This document shows positions 19,212-27,752 of a stretch of DNA of 64,000 nucleotides, one piece after another (the stretch's first letter is position 1; every line of letters begins with the position of its first letter). Location: NCBI GenBank assembly GCA_017744515.1, contig JAGIBF010000021.1:21981-85980 (forward strand). Reading direction: 5' to 3'. Below the pieces are notes generated by a model. It was not told the origin of the DNA. It made no database searches and saw nothing but the letters and a program-made list of their open reading frames with translations. Source of the stretch: Niastella sp. Its GTDB lineage: Bacteria > Bacteroidota > Bacteroidia > Chitinophagales > Chitinophagaceae. The position numbers and the translations under genes were made by a program.

Positions 19212-19921
19212 AACTACGCTGCCTGCTGATAGATGATGAACCGCCAGCCCTGAAAGTGCTGACCAGTTATATCACTTCTATCAATGGGCTGGAAATTGCG
19301 GGGCAGTGCGGGAATGCTATCGAAGCCCTCGATGTGCTGAAACATAAAGCCGTAGATGTTATATTCCTCGATATAAAGATGCCCCGCATCATTGGCACCG
19401 AGTTTCTAAAAAACTTATCGCACCCGCCCAAAGTCATATTTGTTACCGCCTACAGAGAATATGCAGTCGACGGTTTCGAACTGGATGCTGTGGACTACCT
19501 GGTGAAACCTGTCTCGTTCGAACGCTTCTTCAAAGCCATCACCAGACTGAACCGGCTGATGGGACAGGAAACATCTATAACAAATACCAGCGAAGTGGCC
19601 ACTACTGCCGCATTCGTTTACCTGAAGGTAGACCGCGACATGAGAAAAGTCATTATCAATGATATCCTGTATATCGAAAGCTGGAAAGACTATGTAAAAG
19701 TCTTTTTTGTAAATGGTCAGCATCTACTGGCAAAACAATCCATCAGTGCCATGGAGAACCTGCTATCGGAACATAAATTTGTGCGTACCCACCGGTCATT
19801 TATGGTATCATTGGATAAGATATCAGGCTACAATGGTTTTGCCGTACAATTAGGAAAAACGGAAATACCCATTGGAAGATTGTATAAGCAGGCAGTCATG
19901 GAAAAATTACAGTCATATTGA
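19208..19921 (+). CDS. LytTR-family response regulator
   Basis: LLIDDEPPALKVL, VIFLDIKMP, VKPVSFERF; C-terminal LytTR domain; ATGA overlap with the kinase. Confidence 0.92.
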   Translation: MKLRCLLIDDEPPALKVLTSYITSINGLEIAGQCGNAIEALDVLKHKAVDVIFLDIKMPRIIGTEFLKNLSHPPKVIFVTAYREYAVDGFELDAVDYLVKPVSFERFFKAITRLNRLMGQETSITNTSEVATTAAFVYLKVDRDMRKVIINDILYIESWKDYVKVFFVNGQHLLAKQSISAMENLLSEHKFVRTHRSFMVSLDKISGYNGFAVQLGKTEIPIGRLYKQAVMEKLQSY

Positions 19922-19958
19922 AAAGAACACTATAAACGAAAGAGGTTATAATAAAAGA

Positions 19959-19980
19959 GGGGCAGGTAAAAACCCGCCCC
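19959..19980 (-). terminator. Hairpin terminator between convergent genes
   Basis: ggggcagg...cccgcccc hairpin followed by TCTTTTATT on the minus strand. Confidence 0.55.
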
Positions 19981-20021
19981 GTATCACAAAGATTACTGCG
20001 TATAGAATAAAAATTATCAGG

Positions 20022-20453
20022 CTAACATATTTCGAACATCACCTTGTTGCCCGTTCCGGTAATGGCTGAGTGATCCTCATAAAACTTTACACCATCCTCT
20101 TCACATTGCAGGGTAAACAACAGCCGCGGACCACCCTGACCAGCCTGCTCCCATTTCACCGGCTCTGTTTCATATACAATACTGCGGATGGTATAATCAC
20201 TATTCATTGTACAATCCACCTGCTTCACCGCATTGGCAAAGCGCACCTCACGTCCATCGGGCAATTGGTAATGCAGGTAAATAGCTTCCTTATCAACAAT
20301 GATATTGGTGAGCACAGAAGCAGTATTGTCCAGCCGGCCATCAGGCCCTACCCGGAACTGTCTTTCACTGTGCAATTGTAATTGTCCTTGATGGTTGCCG
20401 GCACCATTGCCAAACAACAGGCAACCGATATAATCCACAATCTCTTTTTTCAT
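20022..20453 (-). CDS. Hypothetical protein
   Basis: Start placed at MKKEIVDYIG; the 17 upstream codons of the ORF-track entry run into the dispersed repeat. Confidence 0.6.
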   Translation of the reverse strand: MKKEIVDYIGCLLFGNGAGNHQGQLQLHSERQFRVGPDGRLDNTASVLTNIIVDKEAIYLHYQLPDGREVRFANAVKQVDCTMNSDYTIRSIVYETEPVKWEQAGQGGPRLLFTLQCEEDGVKFYEDHSAITGTGNKVMFEIC

Positions 20454-20468
20454 GTTGACTGAATTTAC

Positions 20469-20517
20469 TGTCACCCTGAGCCTGTCGAAGGGAGGCTTCG
20501 ACAAGCTCAGCCTGACA
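20469..20517. repeat. Dispersed palindromic element, copy B
   Basis: tgtcaccctgagcctgtcgaagg...ggcttcgacaagctcagcctgaca. Confidence 0.8.
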
Positions 20518-20530
20518 AAGGTTTATGTTG

Positions 20531-20959
20531 CTATTTCTCTTCGTATTTATTGATCAGCACCTTTATTTTCTTGCCATCAAGGCGTGCCATCTCCACGAGC
20601 AAATACAGTTTTCCGTCTTTGGCTTCCACCGTCATGGAGCCTTCATTCGTTTCACCCGTGTCAGGTTTTTGGAACAACACTTTGTACACCGCTTTGCCCT
20701 CTTTGTAAATCTCTTTCCAATCGCAGGTAGTTCCCTGAATAGTAGCCTTCAGGGCTTCCGGTTTGTCATTGGCGTTCACAGTAATGGTCTCTTTCGTAAA
20801 CACAATGGACAACACATCTGTTTTTGAATCCATAACATCACCCTCGGCACTGATCCTTTCCTGCTTATCGGAATGGTACACTACGTTTTTATCACATTGG
20901 GCAATGGCGGCCGATCCGGCCAGCAGGAGGACAAGGAAAGACAGGAACATCTTTTTCAT
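20531..20959 (-). CDS. Hypothetical exported protein
   Basis: 142 aa with clear signal peptide. Confidence 0.65.
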   Translation of the reverse strand: MKKMFLSFLVLLLAGSAAIAQCDKNVVYHSDKQERISAEGDVMDSKTDVLSIVFTKETITVNANDKPEALKATIQGTTCDWKEIYKEGKAVYKVLFQKPDTGETNEGSMTVEAKDGKLYLLVEMARLDGKKIKVLINKYEEK

Positions 20960-21193
20960 GGCTATACTTTTTGGTTAAAATGTAGTTGTTTTATCAGGGG
21001 ACCTGCGCCATTAACCGGCACTTGGACAACCCGTTCAGGCTGCAGGTTACAGTTATTTTAAAAAAATCCGGCATCATTTACACCAACCCGCCTCCATAGC
21101 TGACAGACAAGGTTTTTAACAGGTCAAAAAAAATCAGTGAACTACCTGCCCAGCCTATCGGGCAAAAACACCTGCTGCGTCATTTGTATGCAA

Positions 21194-22348
21194 CTATTTC
21201 GCAGCCAGCAACTGTTCTACAAACCGCTGCAGTTCCTCACCATGTAATTGCGCCGCAATGATCTTACCCTGCGGATCGATAATAAAGTTTTGAGGAATGG
21301 CCCTCACACCATACAGTTTCGGCACGCCACTCTCCCAACCTTTCAGATCGCTTACCTGCGGCCACGTCAGCTGGTCGTCCTTAATGGCCTTCAGCCAGGC
21401 TGCTTTACCTTCGGGCTTGTCCAACGACACACCGAGTATCACAAAATTTTTATCCCTGAAGCGGTCATAGAGTTTCACCAGGTTGGGATTGTCCTGCCGG
21501 CAGGGGCCACACCAGGAAGCCCAGAAATCGATCAGTACATACTTGCCTTTGAACTGAGACAGCGATACCGGTTGGCTTTTTACATCCTTCTCCGTAAAGT
21601 CTGGCGCAACTGCCCCCACTTTTACAAGGCGGATGTTATTCAGCATGCGCAGGAATGCCTGCCCGCCAGTTGTTTCCCGGACAGCCGGAGATAAAGTATT
21701 GAACAAAGGTTCCAGTTTAGCAGGATCGGGGAAGGCGCCAGGTATGTAATTTTCAAGTGCAAACAGACTGATATAACTGTCCGGATACCGGCGAATAAAA
21801 TCCATAGCGATCTGCTGACGCTGCATTCGCAAAGTATCCTGCAAACGGCTGAGACTATCGCTAAAGCCAGGCGTTTTCGCCTGCTCACGTGTCATTGCCC
21901 GGATCCGTATGGACATATCCAAATGACGATCATCTACCGGTTTCATCAATGCCTGGAGCGCCTGGTAATCCACATTCAGTGCCGACCCGCTTATAGAAGC
22001 CGTGGCTACAGAATCCTTACCGGTGATAAGAATCTGGCCTTTCTCTACAAACAACTGCACCATGTCTACTCCGTCCCTTCGATCCAGCTTTTGAATGCCA
22101 ACGCCTTTACGGTCGATTACCAACGTAGCGGAAAAAGGTTGGTCGGTCAAGCCTTTCAATTCGAATATCCCTTTTATGACCGGCGATGAATCGGCCCGGT
22201 GTCCGCCATCTTTCTTATAAGCCAGGTAAGCAATGGCCGGCGCATCAAGTCCTGTTATATTTCCTTTGATGGAATAAGCTCCTTCCTGCGCTACCAGCAA
22301 TGCAGGAGACAATAAGGCTGCCAGATTATATATTGCACGTTTGAACAT
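21194..22348 (-). CDS. TlpA-family thioredoxin-like protein with DUF4369-like N-terminus
   Basis: Signal peptide; VLIDFWASWCGPCRQDNPNL redox motif; GVRAIPQNFIIDPQGKIIA. Confidence 0.9.
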   Translation of the reverse strand: MFKRAIYNLAALLSPALLVAQEGAYSIKGNITGLDAPAIAYLAYKKDGGHRADSSPVIKGIFELKGLTDQPFSATLVIDRKGVGIQKLDRRDGVDMVQLFVEKGQILITGKDSVATASISGSALNVDYQALQALMKPVDDRHLDMSIRIRAMTREQAKTPGFSDSLSRLQDTLRMQRQQIAMDFIRRYPDSYISLFALENYIPGAFPDPAKLEPLFNTLSPAVRETTGGQAFLRMLNNIRLVKVGAVAPDFTEKDVKSQPVSLSQFKGKYVLIDFWASWCGPCRQDNPNLVKLYDRFRDKNFVILGVSLDKPEGKAAWLKAIKDDQLTWPQVSDLKGWESGVPKLYGVRAIPQNFIIDPQGKIIAAQLHGEELQRFVEQLLAAK

Positions 22349-22364
22349 ATAAATGAATTGTAGA

Positions 22365-22583
22365 TTAAAAATCCAGTAACTCCAGCCTGTTCAATAGTCC
22401 CGACGACTCTACTACATCATCATACGCTGTCCCCGCCTCCGTATTCGTGGGAGCTGCTGCTTCCATCATTTCAATGGTAAAAATGGGATGCATAATCACT
22501 TCATCAGCAACGGCTCCCTTCGGCATACGGGAGATCAGCAACGTAGTTGCCAGCAACACGGCGACCGGTACCAGGAATCTCAT
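22365..22583 (-). CDS. Small (72 aa) exported hypothetical protein
   Basis: Signal-peptide-like N-terminus; sits 16 bp upstream of the TlpA-like gene. Confidence 0.45.
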   Translation of the reverse strand: MRFLVPVAVLLATTLLISRMPKGAVADEVIMHPIFTIEMMEAAAPTNTEAGTAYDDVVESSGLLNRLELLDF

Positions 22584-22608
22584 AACAAATACTTTATTGT
22601 TTTAAACT

Positions 22609-22695
22609 ATCACCCTGAGCTTATCACCCTGAGCTTGTCGAAGGGTGCTTTGTAAGATATCTTTTCAAACAGGCTTCGACAAGCTCAGCCTGACA
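22609..22695. repeat. Dispersed palindromic element, copy C
   Basis: tatcaccctgagcttatcaccctgagcttgtcgaaggg...ggcttcgacaagctcagcctgaca; ends 3 bp from the permease stop codon. Confidence 0.75.
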
Positions 22696-22698
22696 ACA

Positions 22699-23469
22699 CT
22701 ACCCTCTTTCCTTACGCTTCACCGTATCCCAGAATGCCAGCAGGGTTATTCCCACAAACCATATCCAGGAATAGTTCAGGTGAACAAGCACTGCATTTCC
22801 TTTATTCAGGTTCTTAAAATACGTGAGCAATGTATAAGCATAGGGATAGTAAACAACATGTTTCCATTGAACGATCATGATCCCGGTGATCAGCAGGGCC
22901 AGCCCGATGCCTATAGGCGCTATAAAGTTCTTGAAGCGCAGGCTGATCCAGTATTGAATGGCAGTCATGGCCAGGACAGCAGTGTACATTTTACCGGTCA
23001 CGGTCAGCATATCCGTCCAGGGAACAGCCGTGTCGAAAAATTTATACGTGCCATGTATTGCATTCGCACCATACCCTGCCACCAGTATACTCAGGTTAAA
23101 TAACAGCAGGGCTGTCAATATCAACCCGTGAATGACCAGGAATTTAGAAAAGAAAATATCAGCATAGCTACGGGGAGAAGCATACACCTGCTTCCAGGTA
23201 TTGTTGCGGTATTCGATCTGCACTACAAGACTGGTCACCAATATTACATACATGGGCATTAAGAAGGCTGCCGTAGGCTGCCAGCAGGCCCTCATCAGCG
23301 TTTGCCATGCGTCATTCCCAAAATCCCTCACAAATTCTTTGGCATCGATGGTCATCATCAGCCACATTACAAGGGGAATAAATATCCCTGCTATCAATGT
23401 GATCCAGTAAGCGGCCGTTTTACGGCATTTCCACAATTCAGCTTTGGTATTGATAATAAAAGTAGCCAT
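22699..23469 (-). CDS. ABC-2 type transporter permease
   Basis: 256-aa multi-TM protein directly following an ABC ATPase gene. Confidence 0.75.
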   Translation of the reverse strand: MATFIINTKAELWKCRKTAAYWITLIAGIFIPLVMWLMMTIDAKEFVRDFGNDAWQTLMRACWQPTAAFLMPMYVILVTSLVVQIEYRNNTWKQVYASPRSYADIFFSKFLVIHGLILTALLLFNLSILVAGYGANAIHGTYKFFDTAVPWTDMLTVTGKMYTAVLAMTAIQYWISLRFKNFIAPIGIGLALLITGIMIVQWKHVVYYPYAYTLLTYFKNLNKGNAVLVHLNYSWIWFVGITLLAFWDTVKRKERG

Positions 23470-23471
23470 AA

Positions 23472-24383
23472 CTATTCGGAGGTTATTTCGATGAATAAAT
23501 TTTCAAGATCGTTTTGTGTAAGCGCCATCTGGTATACTTCTACATCCTGCTGGATCAGCGTTCTGTTGAGCAGTGCCGTTTTTTCTTTGCTTTCAAAATC
23601 CACCAGCAGGCGTGAACCATTTATCTGCTTCACGGGGAAATGACCATTCAACACCCGTTGTGCTTTGGCAGTATCGTTCACTTCGATCTCGATGGCAGAC
23701 TGTTTTGATTTCAGTTGCTGCAGCTCCTGCAACGCTCCCTGAAATACCAGCTTACCTTTATTGATAATACCAACGTGCGTGGCCATCTTTTCCACTTCGG
23801 CCAGCATGTGGCTCGATACCATGATCGTCTTGCTATGCTCGCGGTTCAGCGATTTGATCAGCTCGCGCGTTTCAATGATACCACTTGGGTCAAGGCCATT
23901 GGTAGGCTCGTCCAGTATCAGCAGCTCAGGATCGTGCAGCAGGGCGATGGCGATCGACAGGCGTTGCTTCATGCCCAGTGAATAAGCTTTTACTTTTTTA
24001 CTGGCAGCATCTTTCAGTCGTACGATCTCCAATACTTCATCGACCCTCTTCTTAGGACATTGATACGAGAGACGGAAGATCTCCAGGTTTTCCCGGCCAC
24101 TCAGGTGCAGGTACAAAGAAGGCTGTTCGATAAGAGAACCCAGGCGACCAAGAATATCCAGGCGGTGGCCTGCGAGCTCTTTGCCAAACAGGGTGATAGA
24201 ACCTTCCTGCTTTTTCAGCAGGCCGAGTATCAGCCGGAGCGTAGTTGTTTTACCGGCTCCATTCGGGCCGAGAAAGCCATAGATACTACCGGCTGGTATC
24301 TGCAGGCTCAACTGATGAAGGATGGGTTGTCCGGACCGGAACAAAAAGTCCAGTCGACGGGTCTCGATAATATAGTTGCTCAT
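23472..24383 (-). CDS. ABC transporter ATP-binding protein
   Basis: GPNGAGKTTTLR, YSLGMKQRLSIAIALLHDPELLILDEPTNGLDPSG. Confidence 0.93.
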   Translation of the reverse strand: MSNYIIETRRLDFLFRSGQPILHQLSLQIPAGSIYGFLGPNGAGKTTTLRLILGLLKKQEGSITLFGKELAGHRLDILGRLGSLIEQPSLYLHLSGRENLEIFRLSYQCPKKRVDEVLEIVRLKDAASKKVKAYSLGMKQRLSIAIALLHDPELLILDEPTNGLDPSGIIETRELIKSLNREHSKTIMVSSHMLAEVEKMATHVGIINKGKLVFQGALQELQQLKSKQSAIEIEVNDTAKAQRVLNGHFPVKQINGSRLLVDFESKEKTALLNRTLIQQDVEVYQMALTQNDLENLFIEITSE

Positions 24384-24384
24384 T

Positions 24385-25113
24385 TTATTCTGTTGAAGTG
24401 ATGGTTGCTTTGCGGAGGTTTTTACCTTTTATAGATATATCAGAAGAACTGTCTACTTGTATGCTCAGTTTGCCAAATTCTACGTTATCTTCTTCGAGCC
24501 TGGATCCAATAAAGTATGCATCCAGCTCATTCACGTGAACACCTCTGCGAATCCGTAAAGCAGAGTTATTCCAGACGTTCACTTTCAACTTATCATAAAA
24601 AACAGGTTGATCTTCAGGACTGCCATTTTCAACGGCGAGTTCTGAATAGTTCAAGTATAAGTTGAAGGAAGGTGACAACTTGCCGGAATCGGTACCATTC
24701 CTGAGCGCCACTTCACTGTAAATAGCAGCGATACTATCCATCTTCGGCAGGAAAAGCACCACATGAGTCCAGGACCTGGTCACCGGCTGCCCATTCTCTT
24801 TTTTGGTAAGCTCAGGGTTGATGATATTCAATACTCCATCTTTTACTGTCCACTGTGCGCCGGGGCCATCTTTCCAGATTTCCATGCTTGCAGAGTCGGC
24901 TGGAATAATTAGCACATTACCCATACCTTCAATCCTTACTGATTTGAAAGGTTCCTTTATTTGATGCGCATTGCTCCAGGTATTATTGAGACCTTCTTTA
25001 GAAGTGATGATATTACCATTGGCAAATTTGACCCTTACGACTGCAAAAAGACTCGTAAATACCAGGATAGTGGTAAGCAGCAGGCCTAATAAAATTTTAT
25101 TACTCTTTCTCAT
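24385..25113 (-). CDS. Membrane-anchored hypothetical protein (DUF2807-like beta-helix, tentative)
   Basis: N-terminal TM helix then repetitive beta-strand-like sequence. Confidence 0.55.
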   Translation of the reverse strand: MRKSNKILLGLLLTTILVFTSLFAVVRVKFANGNIITSKEGLNNTWSNAHQIKEPFKSVRIEGMGNVLIIPADSASMEIWKDGPGAQWTVKDGVLNIINPELTKKENGQPVTRSWTHVVLFLPKMDSIAAIYSEVALRNGTDSGKLSPSFNLYLNYSELAVENGSPEDQPVFYDKLKVNVWNNSALRIRRGVHVNELDAYFIGSRLEEDNVEFGKLSIQVDSSSDISIKGKNLRKATITSTE

Positions 25114-25122
25114 GTCACTGAG

Positions 25123-25503
25123 TTATGCAGGGTTAGCGAAATGTTGTTGTTTGTACTTTTCATACCAGGGTTTCAGATCGTCCGGCGTCATGCCCAGCAG
25201 GTACATATTGCGGAAGACCTGTGGCAGATCCTTTTCCGTAAATTCAACCTTACGGTATTTGACAGCCTGCTGCACGGCGCCGGGAGATACAAAGTAGCCG
25301 ATGCCCCGCTGGTTGTAAATGATCTCCTGTTGTTGCAGGAACTCGAACGTGCGCATTACGGTATTAGGATTTACTTCCAGTTGCACGGCCAGCTCCCGTA
25401 CAGAAGGCACCCTTTCCTCCGGCTTCCACTCCTGCAGCAATATCTTCTCGCAGACGTAATCGGCGATCTGTAAGTATATAGCTTGCGATTCTCTGAATTG
25501 CAT
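25123..25503 (-). CDS. GntR-family (YtrA-like) transcriptional regulator
   Basis: IYLQIADYVCEKIL...PSVRELAVQLEVNPNTVMRTFEFLQQQEIIYNQRGIGYFV; short YtrA-like C-terminus. Confidence 0.9.
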   Translation of the reverse strand: MQFRESQAIYLQIADYVCEKILLQEWKPEERVPSVRELAVQLEVNPNTVMRTFEFLQQQEIIYNQRGIGYFVSPGAVQQAVKYRKVEFTEKDLPQVFRNMYLLGMTPDDLKPWYEKYKQQHFANPA

Positions 25504-25522
25504 AATAATTTGTTTACGTAGG

Positions 25523-26377
25523 TTAAACCTCTTTTTCCTTCAGCCTGAAATAAGTGACCACCCAAAACACCGGCGTCAATATATACTTGAAGTATCCAAA
25601 AAATACATCGTCGGTCCAGGTAGGTAATTGAATAAACCGCCTTCCCCATTCATTGCCAGGTCCAGGCAGGTTAAACACATTAAAATTCGAACCAAAACCA
25701 CCTGACGGGAGGATTGGTGACAACACTTTGGCGATCAGGAAAATGAAGAGCAGGATGATCAATAACAACGCAATGGTTGTTTTGATAAAACTATAAGCCG
25801 GGAAATAAATAGATCCCAATGCATAAGCACCTTGTACCGCAAAGAAGATCAGCAATAAGGTAGTAAGCGTGTTAAAAGGATTGCCATTCTCACGTGAGCT
25901 GAGCTTAGAGAAAACATTGGCAACCGTTTCCGGCACAAACAATGCTTCCGTATTATGCTCTTTCCACCGGGCCAGGTTAACAGCGTTGGCTACTTTTACC
26001 ATAATAAAATCGACGGCATAAAAGACGATAGTATAACAAACAAAAAAGATCAGCACACAATACAACGCCATACACAACACTTTCTCCAGTTGCGATGCAG
26101 GCACAGATAAAAAATTGATGGCTTTGGGTTTATTGGCAAGGTCACCAAAAAGCAAGCTGGCAAATAAAGCGCCGGTAAGAAAAAGGCCCACATAAAAGGT
26201 AATGATCTGCCCTTCTCGGTTCATCGCTTCACGGCCATCCACCAGCAGCAGAAAGCCATACCACATCAACAACAGGGCGGCGATGGCCCCCAGCGAAAGC
26301 GTATATTTATTCCTGTTATCGCTCCAGTGCTTGCGTACCAGCACTCCCCAGCGGGAAAAATCAAAAACCTGGTTCAT
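25523..26377 (-). CDS. ABC transporter permease-like membrane protein
   Basis: 284-aa multi-TM protein adjacent to an ATPase gene. Confidence 0.7.
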   Translation of the reverse strand: MNQVFDFSRWGVLVRKHWSDNRNKYTLSLGAIAALLLMWYGFLLLVDGREAMNREGQIITFYVGLFLTGALFASLLFGDLANKPKAINFLSVPASQLEKVLCMALYCVLIFFVCYTIVFYAVDFIMVKVANAVNLARWKEHNTEALFVPETVANVFSKLSSRENGNPFNTLTTLLLIFFAVQGAYALGSIYFPAYSFIKTTIALLLIILLFIFLIAKVLSPILPSGGFGSNFNVFNLPGPGNEWGRRFIQLPTWTDDVFFGYFKYILTPVFWVVTYFRLKEKEV

Positions 26378-26386
26378 GATAGTTAT

Positions 26387-27220
26387 TTAAGAATTAAAGG
26401 CGGATTGAATGGGTTGACGGTTAGTGACGATGGCTTTGTACAAAAGCTCCAGGTCGATCCTGCTTTCTTCGCCATCGGTATTTTTAGTGATGATCGCACT
26501 GCCGCGCAGGGATGATTCACTGTACAAAGCATGCTTTACCTCCTCATGATCAAATGAAATGCGGAAGGACAGCTTGCGGGCAATAGCCTCAATGGTTTGA
26601 TCGAACAGGATTGCTCCTTCATCAATGATAGTGATCCGATCAATGAGGTTCTCGAGGTCTTTTACCTGGTGCGTACTGATGATCACACACTTGTTTTCAT
26701 CGATTGCGCCGGCCATCACCTTGCGGAACTGGCTTTTACTCATGATGTCCAAACCATTGGTAGGCTCATCCATCAACAACAGCGAAGTGTTGCAGGCAAG
26801 GCCAAAGCTGATCAGCACTTTTTTCTTCTGGCCATAACTCATGCTTTCCAGCTTATTGTCTACAGGGATCTCGAACTCCTGTATATACTTATCGAACTGT
26901 TGTTGGTTGAAGCGGGGATAAAAGGGCGACAGGCTATTCACCAGTTGCTGCAAAGGAATATTGGGCAGGTAAAACTCTTCCGGCACCATGAATACCTCCT
27001 GCAGGAAGGCTGGCTGGCGCTTGCCGGGTGTAAAACCCATTACGTTGATCGTGCCCTGATCGGGAAACAGCAGGCCGGCAATGTTGCGTAGCAAGGTGGA
27101 CTTGCCCGTTCCGTTCTTGCCCAGCAGCCCGTAAATATGGCCGGGTTGTAACTGCAGGCTCAATCCCGTAAAGACTCTTTTCTTACGGTAGCCGAAGTGC
27201 AATTGTTGAATGTCTACCAT
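26387..27220 (-). CDS. ABC transporter ATP-binding protein
   Basis: GLLGKNGTGKSTLLRNIAGLL, SMSYGQKKKVLISFGLACNTSLLLMDEPTNGLD. Confidence 0.92.
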   Translation of the reverse strand: MVDIQQLHFGYRKKRVFTGLSLQLQPGHIYGLLGKNGTGKSTLLRNIAGLLFPDQGTINVMGFTPGKRQPAFLQEVFMVPEEFYLPNIPLQQLVNSLSPFYPRFNQQQFDKYIQEFEIPVDNKLESMSYGQKKKVLISFGLACNTSLLLMDEPTNGLDIMSKSQFRKVMAGAIDENKCVIISTHQVKDLENLIDRITIIDEGAILFDQTIEAIARKLSFRISFDHEEVKHALYSESSLRGSAIITKNTDGEESRIDLELLYKAIVTNRQPIQSAFNS

Positions 27221-27233
27221 GTTCGGTGTTTTA

Positions 27234-27255
27234 GTGTACTACTTAAATAGTACAC
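27234..27255. promoter_or_regulatory. Palindromic GntR/YtrA-type operator candidate
   Basis: GTGTACTA-CTTAAA-TAGTACAC, perfect 8-bp arms, 13 bp upstream of the first gene of the GntR/ABC operon. Confidence 0.75.
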
Positions 27256-27416
27256 AAACATACCAATACAGTAGTTAGTTCCCAAGATTTTTGATCCTTT
27301 TCTTTTGAACTTTTTTATCCTTAATCTTTATTAGCTATAAATCAACGCGTTAATAAAAAGTACACGCTCATGGTTTAAAAAAGCTATCCTTGTTGATAAT
27401 CAATACTATGTAATAG

Positions 27417-27471
27417 GATGCAGCATAGATGCAGCATATATAGAGCATTGATGCAGCTTAGTTGCAGCATT
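27417..27471. repeat. 11-bp degenerate tandem repeat array, 5 units
   Basis: gatgcagcata/gatgcagcata/tatagagcatt/gatgcagctta/gttgcagcatt. Confidence 0.75.
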
Positions 27472-27752
27472 CCTTATAAGATATGCTCTATCTATGTTCA
27501 AGTATAGTTTACATATATGTGCAGTAAAGTTTAGGATATTATTATGCCTAAAACACGCCGGTTGATATTTTACGATCAGCCCTGTGAAAGCCAGCTTGGA
27601 AACCAAACCAATATTATCCTTGTTTTTACCTAACTGGCAGATTAGCACCCGGATAGCATAATTCCCTTAAATTGCACGCCTGTTTCATGGCGGGAAAGAA
27701 CTCAACCAAATATCCAAACCAACCTTCCCAGCCAGTTGATTAAACAAATAGT

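Noticed and set aside
20454-20504. N-terminal extension MSKPPFDRLRVTVNSVN of the 20022 ORF
   Set aside because: Encoded by the dispersed repeat (PPFDRLRVT) rather than a conserved protein; MKK start preferred.
27417-27471. Short regular repeats considered as a CRISPR remnant
   Set aside because: 11-bp contiguous units without spacers and no cas genes; a tandem repeat, not a CRISPR array.
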